Shown: positions 1-38,286 of the stretch, piece after piece
Layout: every line of letters starts with the position of its first letter
Position numbering within the stretch: the first letter of the stretch is position 1
Assembly (NCBI GenBank): GCA_023630585.1
Contig: CM042546.1
Coordinates: 16,714,810-16,778,809, forward strand
Length of the DNA: 64,000 nucleotides
Direction: 5' to 3'
Source of the DNA: Cranoglanis bouderius
Lineage: Eukaryota; Chordata; Actinopteri; Siluriformes; Cranoglanididae
Translations under genes and position numbers: made by a program
Notes under the pieces: generated by a model
Told to the model about the DNA's origin: nothing
Database searches by the model: none
Seen by the model: the letters and a program-made list of their open reading frames with translations, nothing else

Positions 1-435
1 ACATTATTAAGCTGGTGTTTGTCATCTGGCTTTGCTGAAACATACAACTGTGTGTCATCAGCATAACAGTGGAAGCTAATTCCATGTATACGAATAATTT
101 GACCCAGAGGTAGCATATATAAAGAAAAAAGCAGTGGGCCTAAAAGAGAACCTTGAGGAACACCAAACTTTACCTCAGTATGCATAGAGAATTCATCATT
201 TACATCTACAAACTGATAACGATCAGTCAAATAAGACCTGAGCCAGGAGAGGGCCGCTCCCTTAACACCAACAACGTTTTCTAGTCTACCAAGGAGAATA
301 GTAGAATAGTATGATCAGTTGTATCAAAAGCTGCACTAAGGTCAAGCAACACAAGCATGGAGACACAACCCTGATCAGAGGCCAGTAGTAGGTCATTTAC
401 CACTTTAACCAGTGCTGTCTCTGTGCTATGATGTA
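1..435 (-). mobile_element. Non-LTR retrotransposon reverse-transcriptase remnant (left edge)
   Basis: The minus strand encodes STETALVKVVNDLLLASDQG, LLDLSAAFDTTDH (RT box with catalytic Asp), then after a damaged stretch GVPQGSLLGPLLFSLYMLPL and CYADDTQLYVSAKPDD (the ADD box). Frame breaks occur between boxes. The order and spacing fit a LINE reverse transcriptase. The element runs off the left edge, so its length is unknown. Confidence 0.8.
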
Positions 436-1672
436 TTAAATAGTCTGAGACTCCTCCTACAAACCTAACCTACACAATACTGTACAACCTCAAAACACAT
501 TAAACACACTTATCCAGCCTGAAACACAAGTTGACTCCAACTTTTATCTGCAAAAAAAAAAAACAACACACCAATATTTGTGCACCTCATTGGAACTCAC
601 ATTGTTTGCAAATTATGCAACAACAATTGCCCCATCTTAAAGCTACTCTACTGGTGACCTATTTTTGGTCAAAGCTTCTTATTTTTATCTTCTTATCTTA
701 GGGAGAAAAAAAACCATGCATGTATAGCAAACATGAAATCATTAAGGTTTACTGAAATAAAACATTTTATTATATAGATCAATCTTTGTCATACACCATG
801 TTGAGAAACATTTTCAATATAAATTAACATTAGATCTCCAAAAAGGTATTTAAAGACTGGCACTATACTGAATTACAGACCTGGGCATAAATTCATGTGT
901 AGACTAGAAATATATCTATTAGTTTGAAGCTAACTTTCATCAAATGGTTTGTTTCGCCTGTTACCCATCCACCAAAAATATGGCTGCTTAACATCCAGAG
1001 TTAATTTCTGTATACATCAAAATATATATATATTTTTGTACTAGAAATATATTCTTTTCACTCCACCTCTATATTTGGTCATGCAAAAAAGAGTAGAACT
1101 TTTCAATTAATAAGTCGTTATAGAGTTTTCATCTATACACACACGATACATTACATACTGCAATATAATATAGCATACATGAAGCTAATACTGTGCCATC
1201 ACACTTCATAGCCATACAATACAAACGTGTTTGTAAATCATAAATGCACAAAAGGTTTAAAACAACCATTTAAGACTCCTCATAGAAAAGTCACATGACA
1301 AAAATTACATTCTGCATCGTTCCCTCAGGATATGTCAACATTTTGTAAAACTCACAAAGAGGAAAAATAACTGCAGCAATCACAGAACAATATTATACCT
1401 AAAGTCACCATGACAAACGCTATCATGATGGTGTTACTAATTCAAAGTGCCAAAAGAGCAGAGCTACTGGGAATCTGAAACCTGATATACAATAAACTAA
1501 AATCTATATTCCTTTCAGGACTTTGTAAGGACTTATAGCATTTTTGCTCATTCAAAGTGATAAAAGTGTGATTCTTTTTTTATTTTTTTTTAAAGTGCAG
1601 GCACTGTGAGAAATGTGAGAACATCTCTATTTTCAAGTAGTTTGACAGCTGGGGCAAGTTTTAATGTGGATC
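436..1672. other. togaram1 3' flank and probable 3' UTR
   Basis: AT-rich sequence after the togaram1 stop. No coding signal is seen. Minus-strand AATAAA-like sites (TTTATT on the plus strand) occur near 767 and near 1579, but none can be chosen as the poly(A) signal. Confidence 0.4.
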
Positions 1673-28008
<26,336 letters not shown>

Positions 28009-28729
28009 TGATGACTGGGCTCGTCAGAGTCTGGCCAAGGCCAAGCTTACTAAGAGACTGCAGGTTATTCGTAAGAGCCTACGTATTTGTTGAGATTTTA
28101 TAAAGCGCATCTTGAAAAGGGCTGTGCGAGCACAGATTTCTAAACCTGGTCACCAAGAAAGTGGTCTAATGAAACATAAAAAGGGGGAGGGGAGGGGGGG
28201 GGAACAATAGACTCAAGTCAAGCTGCTGAAAAAAGCCAAATATATCAATACCCTGACCAAATACAGCTGAGGGGGAAGTAAAGGAACAAAAAGACAACAA
28301 CGCACTGTCATTCTGCCGCTGATTGCTGGCAAGATAAGTAAACATACAGTTAGGTAAATAATGTCTAAACAACCTGTAGCTTTGCCAGCTTCAGTGATAT
28401 GATGATAACAAGCTCGGCAAAACCTATAGTTAAGGCACTGCGGTATTCTGGTTACTGTTAGCACATTTCAACGTGAACCAACTCAACCTGCTAGTCTCTG
28501 TAACCTGGTTAGCTAGCTAACTGTGTCATCTTTAAGACTATCCAGGACCAAGCTGGAACTAGCGAGGAGAAAGGAAGCAAAATAACTGACCGCTTAACAT
28601 TGTTTATAGCAAGAGTTGCCAAGCCTACAACAGTCATCCCGGCAACGCATTTATAACACAATAAATGAATAAATAAATAAGTAAACAGCCTCCTAGTACA
28701 GGACAAACCGCTAATTATGTTCAGCAGCG
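28009..28729. other. Upstream of togaram1 coding start
   Basis: Probable 5' UTR or first intron. No TOG-like reading frame on the minus strand. A G-rich run AGGGGGAGGGGAGGGGGGG lies near 28183-28201. Confidence 0.4.
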
Positions 28730-29060
28730 TGTTTTCCGTCTAGTCACCAGTTCAGCCTAACTTGAACAAACACAAACACGCCGCTATGCAGTTCGGGCAT
28801 CACATTCCAGCGTTGCTACGAATTAGCATCGTTACAAAGAGCGTAGTCTCCAGCTGTAAATCAGCACACACGAGGCGTTTAACTCCGGATTCGTGGTGCT
28901 CAAGCCTGTAGACTTGTTTGCAGTTTCAGTCGCGGTCCACGGTTCGTTTTTCACGACGCTCCTGGTGGTGTGTTTGGAATCAAAATGGCGCAGCATGTCA
29001 CAAACCAACTGCTTCCATGGTGACGCCAAGTCTTGGAAGCACCACAGCTCAACTCCTGCA
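28730..29060 (-). promoter_or_regulatory. Probable togaram1 5' end / promoter region
   Basis: A CpG-richer, repeat-free island in otherwise AT-rich flank, 0.7-1 kb upstream of the first coding exon. It holds a YY1-like AAATGGCGC at 28982-28990. It also holds a degenerate X-box-like palindrome around 29009-29022 (GTCACC..GGAAGC on the minus strand), a plausible RFX site for a ciliary gene but a poor match in its second half. No TSS can be fixed from sequence alone. Inference only. Confidence 0.35.
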
Positions 29061-29171
29061 GAGAACTATGGGATTTGTATGAAGCTCTTAAGATTTCATT
29101 TAAGCCCCAAAAATGGCCTGTGAGCTAAAAATGTAAAATAACGCTGCTGTCTTGACGTCTACATTCCTGCC

Positions 29172-29629
29172 TTTAAAGTCCCCATGACATCAAAATTGAA
29201 GTTTTGTGGCTTTTAGTATGAATATGTTAGCCTTAAGGTTATCTATAAGCTAGTGTGCTTCAAAACAATGACAAAACGCATTTAGAAGTTACATGCATTC
29301 AAAATGTACAGTCTCTCTCTCTACCACCATTTTTTATGACATCATTCTGCACTTTAGCTTCCTATCAGATTTTCTGTCCAATCAAATGCTCTCTAGAATC
29401 TGAAGCGTCCCGCCTCTTATAAATATTATAAATATCCATGGTACTAACTGTCAAGTACGGCTTGGCCCGGGCTGTGAGGTAAGCTAGACGCTATTGGTTA
29501 TTTAAAAAGAGGGGAGGAGCCACCTGATATGTCCCACCCTGACACATCAGTGGATACCTGTTTCAGTGGAAATTCGTTAACACATTGAATAATGCCGCGC
29601 GAATCAAGGCACTTCACAGGGACTTTAAA
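29172..29629. mobile_element. MITE with TTTAAAGTCCCC ends
   Basis: Left TTTAAAGTCCCCATGACATC and right CTTCACAGGGACTTTAAA form short inverted termini. About 460 bp, non-coding. This looks like a common fish non-autonomous DNA transposon. The superfamily is not assigned. Confidence 0.6.
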
Positions 29630-29804
29630 TGTACACTCAATGTCCAATTTAGTCTGGATTATATATCATTTGCAAAGTATGTTGACACATACATTGTTGC
29701 ACAGTTCAGGTAAATTCCTGAAGTGTAACAGAATATACAAAACACCCCGCCCCTGCCTCACAGCAACACAAGAGTTTAAAATAAATGCTAAGAATTCAAT
29801 AAAA

Positions 29805-30082
29805 GGTGCCACAGTGGTGCATTGCCACATCACAGCTCTGTGTGGAGTTTTACATGTTCTCCTCGTCTTCCTATGGGTTTCCTCTGGGTTCTCTGGGATC
29901 CTCCCAAAAAACATGTAGGTAGGTGGATTGTCTACGCTATACTGACCCTAGTTGTGAGCGAGTGTGTGAATGTGTGTGTACACAATGCCCTGGGATGGAC
30001 TGGTATCACATCTGGGGTCAATTCTCCCCACCTTGCTTCCAGTGTTGCCAGGATTGGCCCCTGGATCCACCACAACCCTGAC
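29805..30082 (+). repeat. Dispersed fish repeat, diverged copy (opposite orientation to 6694-6995)
   Basis: Contains TGTGTGGAGTTTTACATGTT, CTCCTCG, GGGTTTCCTCTGGGTTCTCT and GGGATGGACTGG in the order expected from the reverse complement of 6694-6995. Strongly diverged. Confidence 0.5.
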
Positions 30083-30269
30083 CAGCCCTTCTGGGGGGGA
30101 AAAAAAAACAATAGAAACCATCACAGAAATTGTAATGGTTTCCACTACAAATACCATTGAAAACCATCAGCTAATCGTTAAAACCATTACCATTATTGGT
30201 CCTCAATGGTATCCACTAAACATAACATGCCATCAATAGAAAGCAACAAATTACTAGTAGAGGACACAA
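30083..30269. other. Short spacer with ACCATT-rich sequence
   Basis: A stretch with many near repeats of AACCATT/ACCATTA and complementary AATGGTT, probably another decayed repeat. No gene. Confidence 0.3.
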
Positions 30270-30722
30270 TTTGAAAGTCCACAATTGTATAGGATGTCTT
30301 TGTATACTGTAGCATTACAGTTTACCTTCTCTGAAACTAAGAGGCCCAACCTGTTCCAGCATGACAGTGACCCTGTGCACAAAGCGAGCTCCATGAAGGC
30401 ATGGTTTGCCAAGGTTGGAGCAGAAGACCTTGAGTGGCCTGCACAGATCCCTGATCTCAACTCCACTGAACTCCTTTTGGATGAATTGGAAAACCGACTG
30501 AGCCCCAGGCCTCCTCGCCCAAAATCAGTGCCTGACCTCACTAATGCTCTTGTGGCTGAATGAACACAAATCTCCATAGCCACACTCCAAAATCTAGTGG
30601 AAAGCCTTCCCAGAAGAGTGGAGCTTATTATAACAGCAAATGGGACTAAAACTGGAATGGGATATTCAAAAAAGCACATATGTGTGTAATGGTCAGATGT
30701 CCACATACTTTTGGCTATATAA
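30270..30722 (+). mobile_element. Non-autonomous Tc1-like element, 'GTGGACACC' family, copy C
   Basis: Plus-strand FQHDSDPVHKASSMKAWFAK, VPDLTNALVAE and SLPRRVELIITANGTK are C-terminal Tc1 transposase pieces. The right end reads TCAGATGTCCACATACTTTT..GGC. The left terminus is degenerate. Confidence 0.75.
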
Positions 30723-30929
30723 TGTCCAATGAATATAAAGTGGCTTAAAGTCAGACTCGGGCAAACTCAGATAAAGTGACAGATAGTAACTTACATACAG
30801 ATAATACCTTAATTTATCTTATCATGAGGTGCACAGTTTGTCCCACTGAAGATGTGTTGTTTGTCCAAGTGTACAGCAAAAAAATGCCCTCAAAGCTCTA
30901 TTACAGCAATAGTAATACTCCAATAAAAT

Positions 30930-31412
30930 GGATTCTTCTCTCTGTTGCGGGCAGGGAAGCACTTCCAATGCCCTGAAAGCCAACACAGAGAGAATGAGGA
31001 GAAGTTTCTTCCTGCAGGCCATTCGGGCCCTCAACCGGGACAACACCTAGGACTATTTATACACAGACATATAAATACAGACCTTAGATTTCTCTGCACA
31101 ACACCCACACACCCAACACTCCTGTCAATACACATGGCATATCCTGTAGTTATAAATATTTATTGTATTGAATTGCAGCTTTTTCACTGCAACTACCTCA
31201 GCTGGATGTTGCACAGCATTGTATTGCACATACAACTGCACATCTCTATACATATACATATAGTTCATACATTTTTTGTATTCTATCTTTTCTATCTATA
31301 TTTTTATATTATTCTTTTTATATTTCTATGTAAGTAAATTCACAGGACAGTCATAAAAAGCATTTCATGGTGTATGGTTGTGTGTGACCAACAAAATTTG
31401 ATTTGAAATGAT
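30930..31412 (+). mobile_element. Non-LTR retrotransposon 3' end (5'-truncated)
   Basis: A coding end, MKANTERMRRSFFLQAIRAL then NRDNT and a stop, is followed by about 380 bp of AT-rich 3' UTR that ends in AAAATTTGATTTGAAATG. This matches the tail of L2/CR1-type fish LINEs, as does the longer copy at 57853. No reverse transcriptase remains here. Confidence 0.65.
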
Positions 31413-31799
31413 ACTGATACTTACTATTGTAGATACTATTCTGTACTACTACCGTAGGCAATACGCCAATATGTTTGAGTTGTATTTTTGGATTTTTACT
31501 GTTGAATGTTTCATACTGGTGCACAGCTAATTAGCTTCAGTTAATACCTTAATTTATCCCTCTTAGTTTGTCAGCCACCTTGTACCCGGGTATTAAGTGG
31601 AAAAGGGCCAGCATAGTATCACCATCAGATATTACTTGGATGGTGGACCATTCTCGGCATTGCAGTGGTACATGGTACTGACATGGTAGTGTGTGTGAAG
31701 CTGGAATAATTGTATCAGACCCAGCAGCATTGCACAGATTTCAGTCAGTCGTGGTTCTCCTTTATAACATCAGGAGGATCTGGGAAATTCTCTGCATGG

Positions 31800-32160
31800 A
31801 GACCTTTCAGGTGGATTATTCAGTCACCTTCTCGACATCTCGGAATTGGACTACTGCAAACTCATTCCCATACTCACATATCATACCGTGCATGTCGTCC
31901 GACCACTGCAACCACTGATCTGAGTTCTCCAAGTCTACCCCGTTGCTGTATTCCCTCTTGACTTCCTGAACCTATCCACATCAGATTTAAAACACTGATA
32001 CTTGACTACATAGCCAAAAACAAAGCAGTCCCCACGTACCTGAAGACACCGTGTTCCCTTCGAGCCTCTAGTACAGCTTTAACCCACCATCCCAGATACA
32101 AGCAAGTCCTGCATCAAGAGTCTTCTCTGTGCTTGCACCCAGGTGCTGGAATGAACTGAT
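31800..32160 (+). mobile_element. Decayed LINE C-terminal region
   Basis: Pieces such as TSRNWTTANSF (compare SRLDYCNSL of LINEs), DHCNH, then after frame changes FEPLVQL and APRCWNEL, occur in the order found at the end of some LINE reverse transcriptases. Low identity. Confidence 0.35.
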
Positions 32161-32890
32161 CCATTTACACTAATGCAAAACCCACTGAAATACCACTGCC
32201 ATGTCAATGTCACTGCTGTGCTGAAAATGGTCAACCAGTGAAATAATATCTGGTCAGCAGTGTCCAACGGTGGTCACTTCACACTAATGGACATGGTAGA
32301 AGAGGGTTGCATTCAGCAACTGTATACTTACTGTACATACACGATGTCTAAAATTATAGGCTATAAGGCTTCAGACTTTTTCTTTGAAGCATTATTATAC
32401 CTCAAACTAAATAAGCCACAGAACTTTCCAGTACAGTAAAATATTTCTATAGCTAAGCTAATCGATTTCAAACTAATGTTAAAAGGTATCATTCTTTTAG
32501 CTTTGTTATAAACAGATGGAACAAAACATAAGTAGACCTGACCACAGGATTATACTAGATGACACTTAAACTCTAAAACGCTCTTTATGTCTTAACTTTA
32601 CTCATATCAGAATAAAAAATATGCAGAACTTTGAACCAGTGAGTGAAATATGTAGATGAGGCTAAGGAAAGTAATTTGGCACATGGAAAATTAAAATTTT
32701 TGGAGAAAATGACCTCTAAATGTAATACCAGCAATGAACAGAATCATAGAAAACAATGAATCTTTTAACATGAATCATTACATTATATAGGAATTGTCTA
32801 CTATATGGCCCTGGTCCTGTAGTTCACCTTGTCCTACACATTTTAGTGTTTTCCCTTCTCTCAACACACTTAATGAAAAGGACAGGTATA
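32161..32890. other. Intergenic, nothing recognised
   Basis: AT-rich, no gene or element ends seen. Confidence 0.5.
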
Positions 32891-34282
32891 CAGTGGGGGG
32901 GAAAAGTATTTGATCCCCTGCTGATTTTGTACGTTTGCCCACTGACAAAGAAATGATCAGTCTATGATTTTAATGGTAGGTGTATTTTAACAGTGAGTGA
33001 CAGAATAACAACAAAAAATCCAGAAAAACACATTTCAAAAAAGTTACAAATTGATTTGCATTTTAATGAGTGAAATAAGTATTTGACCCCTTCGACTTAG
33101 TACTTGGTGGCAAAACCCTTGTTGACAATCACAGAGGTCAGACGTTTCTTGTAGTTGGCCACCAGGTTTGCACACATCTCAGGAGGGATTTTGTCCCACT
33201 CCTCTTTGCAGATCCTCTCCAAGTCATTAAGGTCATTTTCAATGCCCTGGCTGAGGGAAGGAGGTTCTCACCCAAGATTTGACGATACATGGCTCCGTCC
33301 ATCGTCCCTTTGATACGGTGCAGTTGTCCTGTCCCCTTAGCAGAAAAACACCCCCAAAGCATAATGTTCCCACCTCCATGTTTGACGGTGGGGATGGTGT
33401 TTTGACTTGGGGTCATAGGCAGCATTCCTCCTCCTCCAAACATGGCGAGTTGAGTTGATGCCAAAGAGATCTGACCACACCTGACCACAACACTTTCACC
33501 CAGTTCTCCTCGGAATCATTCAGACAAACTTCAGACAGGTCTGTACATGTGCTTTCTTGAGCAGGGGGACCTTGCGGGCGCTGCAGGATTTCAGTCCTTC
33601 ACGGCGTAGTGTGTTACCAATTGTTTTCTTGTTGACTATGGTCCCAGCTGCCATGAGATCATTAACAAGATCCTCCCGTGTAGTTCTGGGCTGATTCCTC
33701 ACCGTTCTCATGATCATTGAAACTCCACGAGGTGAGATCTTGCATGGAGCCCCAGACCGAGGGAGACTGACAGTTTCTTCCATTTGCAAATAATCGCACC
33801 AACTGTTGTCACCTTCTCACCAAGCTGCTTGGCGATGGTCTTGTAGCCCATTCCAGCCTTGTGTAGGTCTACAATCTTGTCCCTGACATCCTTGGACAGC
33901 TCTTTGGTCTTGGCCATGGTGGAGAGTTTGGAATCTGATTGATTGATTGCTTCTGTGGACAGGTGTCTTTTTACAGGTAACAAACTGAGATTAGGAGCAC
34001 TCCCTTTAAGAGAGTGCTCCTAATCTCAGCTCATTACCTGTGTAAAGACACCTGGGAGCCAGAAATCTTGCTGATTGATAGGGGATCAAATACTTATTTC
34101 CCTCATTAAAATGCAAATCAATTTATAACTTTTTTGAAATGCGTTTTTCTGGATTTTTTTGTTGTTATTCTGTCTCTCACTGTTAAAATACACCTACCAT
34201 TAAAATTATAGACTGATCATTTCTTTGTCAGTGGGCAAACGTACAAAATCAGCAGGGGATCAAATACTTTTTTCCCCCACTG
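32891..34282 (-). mobile_element. Tc1-like element, family beta, full length with internal deletion
   Basis: Both TIRs are present: left CAGTGGGGGGGAAAAGTATT, right AATACTTTTTTCCCCCACTG, each beside TA. The TIRs are about 200 bp and highly similar. The minus-strand transposase starts MAKTKELSKDVRDKIVDLHK near 33919 and continues AGMGYKTIAKQLGEKVTTVG, then TVKHGGGNIMLWGCFSAKGT. Relative to the copy at 10245, about 190 bp is missing at 33233, which removes the region with the last catalytic residues. It is therefore non-autonomous. Confidence 0.9.
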
Positions 34283-34287
34283 TATAT

Positions 34288-34520
34288 GAAAATGTATCCT
34301 ATTTATGTCAGTAAAAAAAGAAAATACTTGTGTTGTTGTGTGTTTTTTATACTATACTACCTCCCCAACAGGGTTTTTTAGATTATTGTACTCTTTAGTC
34401 CCTGACCTAGTGAACCAGTATCAGGATGTATTTACTGATGGTGAATTCAAAGCAAGTAAGTTGTATCCAATCTGTAAGTTGCTCTGGATAAGGCATCTGC
34501 TTAATGCCATACATGTAAAC
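34288..34520. repeat. Repeat unit 1 with GCTCTGGATAAGG tail
   Basis: Shares its whole length with 35057-35268 (TATACTACCTCCCCAA, CCTGACCTAGTGAACCAGTA, GTAAGTTGCTCTGGATAAGG, CCATACATGTAAAC). The GCTCTGGATAAGG..TAAATGCC tail is widespread in fish LINE/SINE families. Confidence 0.75.
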
Positions 34521-34524
34521 ATGT

Positions 34525-34716
34525 CCATCAATTCATCCATTTACTGTACCGCTTATCCTACACGGGGTCGCGGGAAGCCTGGAGATCATCCCAGGGAACT
34601 CAGGGCACACGGGGATAACATGCAAGCTCGCACACACAGGGCGGAGGCGGGATTCGAGCCCCCAACCCTGGAGGTGCGAGGCAAACATACTAACCACTAG
34701 TCCACTGTGCCCCCTA
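34525..34716 (-). repeat. Dispersed fish repeat, short copy
   Basis: Same family as 6694-6995: TTTACTGTACCGCTTATCC, CACGGGGATAACATGCAAG, GGAGGTGCGAGGCAAACAT. Confidence 0.65.
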
Positions 34717-35056
34717 AAATTATAATGCAAGGTGATCTGCCCATAATAATACTTAATACCGTAATACTTTGAAAATAGTCCTTCTGTACATTATCACTTG
34801 TGAATTAATTGTAGGATAACCCCAGATTCTGAACAAAGTTGGTCACATATTGATTGGAGGCTATTAAATTGAATCGCATCACATCGTATCGTATCGTACC
34901 GTATTGGAGCGGATTCAGTGGAATTGTCCAAAAAAAAAAAAAAAAAAATCTAATCATCGTCTAATCATTGCAATCCTATTGTATTGTCTGGAAGCCTGAG
35001 GTTTACACCCCTAATTTCTGAATGTTTGGTGTATTTACAGCAACTGAGTACAAAGG

Positions 35057-35268
35057 TATATGAAAATGTACCCTATTTATGCCAATAAAAAGGAAAATAC
35101 ATGTGTTTTTCATACTATACTACCTCCCCAAAAGGGTTTTTCAGACTGTACTCTTAGTCCCTGACCTAGTGAACCAGTATTAGGGTTTATTTATTGATAG
35201 TGACCTTAAAGCACTTCTGTAAGTCGCTCTGGATAAGGGCGTGTGCTAAATGCCATACATGTAAACAA
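35057..35268. repeat. Repeat unit 2 with GCTCTGGATAAGG tail
   Basis: Second copy of 34288-34520 in the same orientation, followed at 35275 by (TTA)n. Confidence 0.75.
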
Positions 35269-35272
35269 GTAC

Positions 35273-35274
<2 letters not shown>

Positions 35275-35328
<54 letters not shown>
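35275..35328. repeat. (TTA)n microsatellite
   Basis: About 17 TTA units, immediately 3' of the preceding repeat tail, as expected for a retroposon-seeded microsatellite. Confidence 0.95.
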
Positions 35329-35329
<1 letters not shown>

Positions 35330-35399
35330 AGTGGATATCCAGAAATCATAAAAATGTGCAAAAAGATACAAATTCAACTGTATCAGTTTAACATTTCTG

Positions 35400-35653
35400 C
35401 AGAATAAGTAATATACACGTGTTGTGGCATGATTGCGTGCTGCTGCGGGTTCTCATGTTTTCGTCAGACGCTTGAGGTGTTTTTTTTTTTTTTTTGGTGC
35501 GCTGTGGTCCCGTAAGTGACGCAGGGCGAACCTCCTTTTTGTGTTTGTTTTGCAGACAGACGCTGGAGGCTTCTTCCACTGGTGCCGTGTAAGACCTCCA
35601 CTATCGCAATACATCTCACTCACTCACCCGTCCGAGAGCAGCCCTGGATACAG
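35400..35653 (+). promoter_or_regulatory. Probable klhl28 promoter and non-coding first exon
   Basis: The klhl28 ATG follows a splice acceptor, so an untranslated exon is needed upstream. The best candidate is the CpG-richer stretch that ends at GATACAG|GTACTC (exon end 35653). It contains a CRE-like GTGACGCAG near 35517. The exon start is not defined. Inference from the donor and base composition. Confidence 0.4.
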
Positions 35654-36110
35654 GTACTCACCGGCATTTCATTTGCCTTTTTAATATTTACAACGACACC
35701 GGGGAACAGAACTGAACAGAGCAGAACAACACAGTGCTCGACTAGCTTTGTTGCTAACGCTAGTGGATGTAGCCTAGCAATGTTTATTTTTAGCAACGGT
35801 TGTAGCTAGCCAACGGTAGCCACTAACAGCTAGCATGTTAGCAACCTAATTTTAGCCGCCTAGCTAAAGTTAACTTGGGTGTCATACTCAGAATTCGGAC
35901 AGCTGATTTGGTTGTCCTTCGTGGATAGCTGCTCTTAATGTTTTTATTTTTATTTTGAAGCGATAGTAACCGAGCTGTTAACTATTAAACGGTGTATTTT
36001 CGTGGTCTTGTAGCGTTTGGCATCATGCTGGCTGTTAAACTGTCATTTATGAGCTAGCTGTAAATGCCTTTCCCAGGTTCTAGCCAACAACAAAGCAGTT
36101 CCCTGTGACT

Positions 36111-36745
36111 GCATCCCTTTAAAGGCGCAATAGTCAATATTTTTCATTTCTTACTAGTACAAATAATGTGTAAAATTATGTAGAAATGGTTAAAAAAATA
36201 GTTTCAGCCATTTTCTCAGAACAATTGTATCACATAGATGAAAAAACCCAGTTTGTTTGTATTTGAATTGGCCTCTTGTCAGTCATTTTATAGACACGCC
36301 CCCAACACCCCTTCACATCCTCATAAGTCATTATATGGAGAAGATGCATGTTTATAGTTGTAACTTGACCTTCAAGCAGTTGAATGATCGATTGTAACTC
36401 TAGTTAGCACGCTAACTGTAGTTGAACCACTGTAAGGTTTTGGGGCGGAGCTTTGCGTACATGAGTGGAAATAGGAGTGAGACCACGCCCATTTCCACCC
36501 ATGTACAAAAAGCTCCACCCCCCCCCAAACTCAACAAACATTCAACTACTTGAAAGCCAAGTTACAACTCTGTAAAAATGCAACTTCTCCTCATAATGAT
36601 TTATGAGGATGTGAAGGGATTTGGGGGCGTGTCTATTAAATGACTGACATGAGGCCAATCCAAATACAAACAAACCTTCCAGACAGGAAGGCAGGTTTCC
36701 AAACTTGTGTGTCACAAGTATTTTAATAATCAATAATCTTAATCA
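36111..36745. mobile_element. Foldback element, copy 1
   Basis: Two long imperfect inverted arms meet near 36470. Left arm landmarks: GTTTGTTTGTATTTGAATTGG, then GACACGCCCCCAACACC, then CTTCACATCCTCATAA, in order. The right arm (reverse complement) carries the same in reverse: TTATGAGGATGTGAAGGG, GGGGGCGTGTC, CCAATCCAAATACAAACAAA. Non-coding. A second copy is at 45950-46740. Confidence 0.75.
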
Positions 36746-38286
36746 CACACTGTAAAACCAGCTTTGTGCTTAATGAAATCCAAAAAAGTGGCTCATAGGT
36801 GGGGCATTTGATGTACGATATTCATATTTCTATCTTTAAAAACTTATTAAATATCGCATATGTGAATTTCTTGTCACCATTAATAGCTTTTGCTTTATAG
36901 GTTTACTTACCTTTGAATAACCTACAATTTGTTGCAATATAAACTTAAGGAATATGACAACCGTTAAGAAGACTTTCATTCCATCTCTGTAATATAACCA
37001 TCTTTTTCCAGAGATGCTATTCCTACAGCACTAGTATTCGTTGTTGACACACACAGGGCTGGGTGAAGGAGGAGCACACACAAACAATACTGTCCTATTA
37101 TGTCCTGCGCCGTTAGAACGTATTGTGACCACTTTAAAAAAAACAAAAACCAAGTGATGTAAAATGTAAATGCAGCTCCTTTTATACGATTACAATGATG
37201 ACACAAGATTAAAGGACGCACTGATCTTTTTGAACAGTGTTTATTGCAGGTCTGGTATTGTTTGGTACAGATTGTGCCTGGTACGTTTCATGCCGTGATC
37301 ACGTGTCGAGGCTAATGCACGTGACACGATTTTACCCTCGATTTCGCAGCCACCAACGAATTCTCGTGTAGCCTGAACGGTTTTCCAATGTGATTTTTCG
37401 CAAGGCTTCAATATTTTTCGCGCGTTTGATTTTCTCTGAGGAATCGCTCAGTGTGAACGAGCCCCTCGGGGACTAGTAGCAAGAACAGAGCTGAGAAACA
37501 GTAAATGAGAATCCAAGAGGAAAGAGGAAATCCTATTCATCTGCTGTAATGCGCAGCAGATCCCTGAATCCAGTTTACCGTCGTTTGTATTTGTTTGTAT
37601 GGGAGGGGCAAAATGTAAACACTATGATGTCTATAAGAAATAATTTGCCATTTAAAACCCAAATGGTTGTTAGGAACAGCAAAAAAAAAAAAAATAAAAC
37701 AAACACAGTATGATTCCTGGCAGGGCACAGTTTAAAAAAATAAATAAAATAAATAATAATAATAATATTTTTTTACACTATACTTCCAGTTCTCATTGCA
37801 GAACAGACAAGCCTCGCTGCCCATGTGTCCCCAACCAATATTTTTTCAACATTTTTCTCTTATTTTTGCTTATTTCTGTACAAAAGCATGAAAAAATGTG
37901 TGATGAACAGCTGTTGCTTTTATTTTTGCAAAAGGTGGGATTTGGTGATGCAGCATGACTATGGTGACTGACACAATGACCGTGATTCAAGTAAACATAA
38001 AAGTCCACCATTTTGACTGTTTTATATAACTTGGCAACAGAAGCAATAAAGACTACACTCTGTCAGCCTCAGCAATGCCTCATGTGCACTCTGCCACAAC
38101 GCTTCCGTGGCTCAGCAGTCAAAATTGTAAGCTGCCTAATTATGATGGGCAAACATTACAAACCGTGCAGGCAAATAATTCCTGCGTTCAGCTTTCATCG
38201 ACAGAAATTATTCATCTTCTGTAGCCGAGGGTGCCAAGCAGTTCGAAAGCTGATAAATGCTTCCGTGCATATGTGTTTCTTAACAG
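36746..38286. other. klhl28 5' intron
   Basis: Between the putative non-coding exon and the ATG exon. Includes a CpG-richer stretch 37285-37450 with two TCACGTG E-boxes in inverted arrangement (37299-37305, 37318-37324). No coding motif. Confidence 0.45.

Noticed and set aside
29009..29022. An RFX X-box as firm evidence of ciliary regulation
   Set aside because: Only the first half-site fits well; the second half mismatches at two positions. Kept only as a weak note.
28832..29029. A 65-residue minus-strand frame upstream of togaram1
   Set aside because: No similarity to any known family and not in frame with exon 1. More likely 5' UTR or promoter sequence.
30254..30706. A 150-residue minus-strand frame in the intergenic region as a missing togaram1 exon
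   Set aside because: It is the antisense of a Tc1-derived transposase fragment and has no TOG-like helices.
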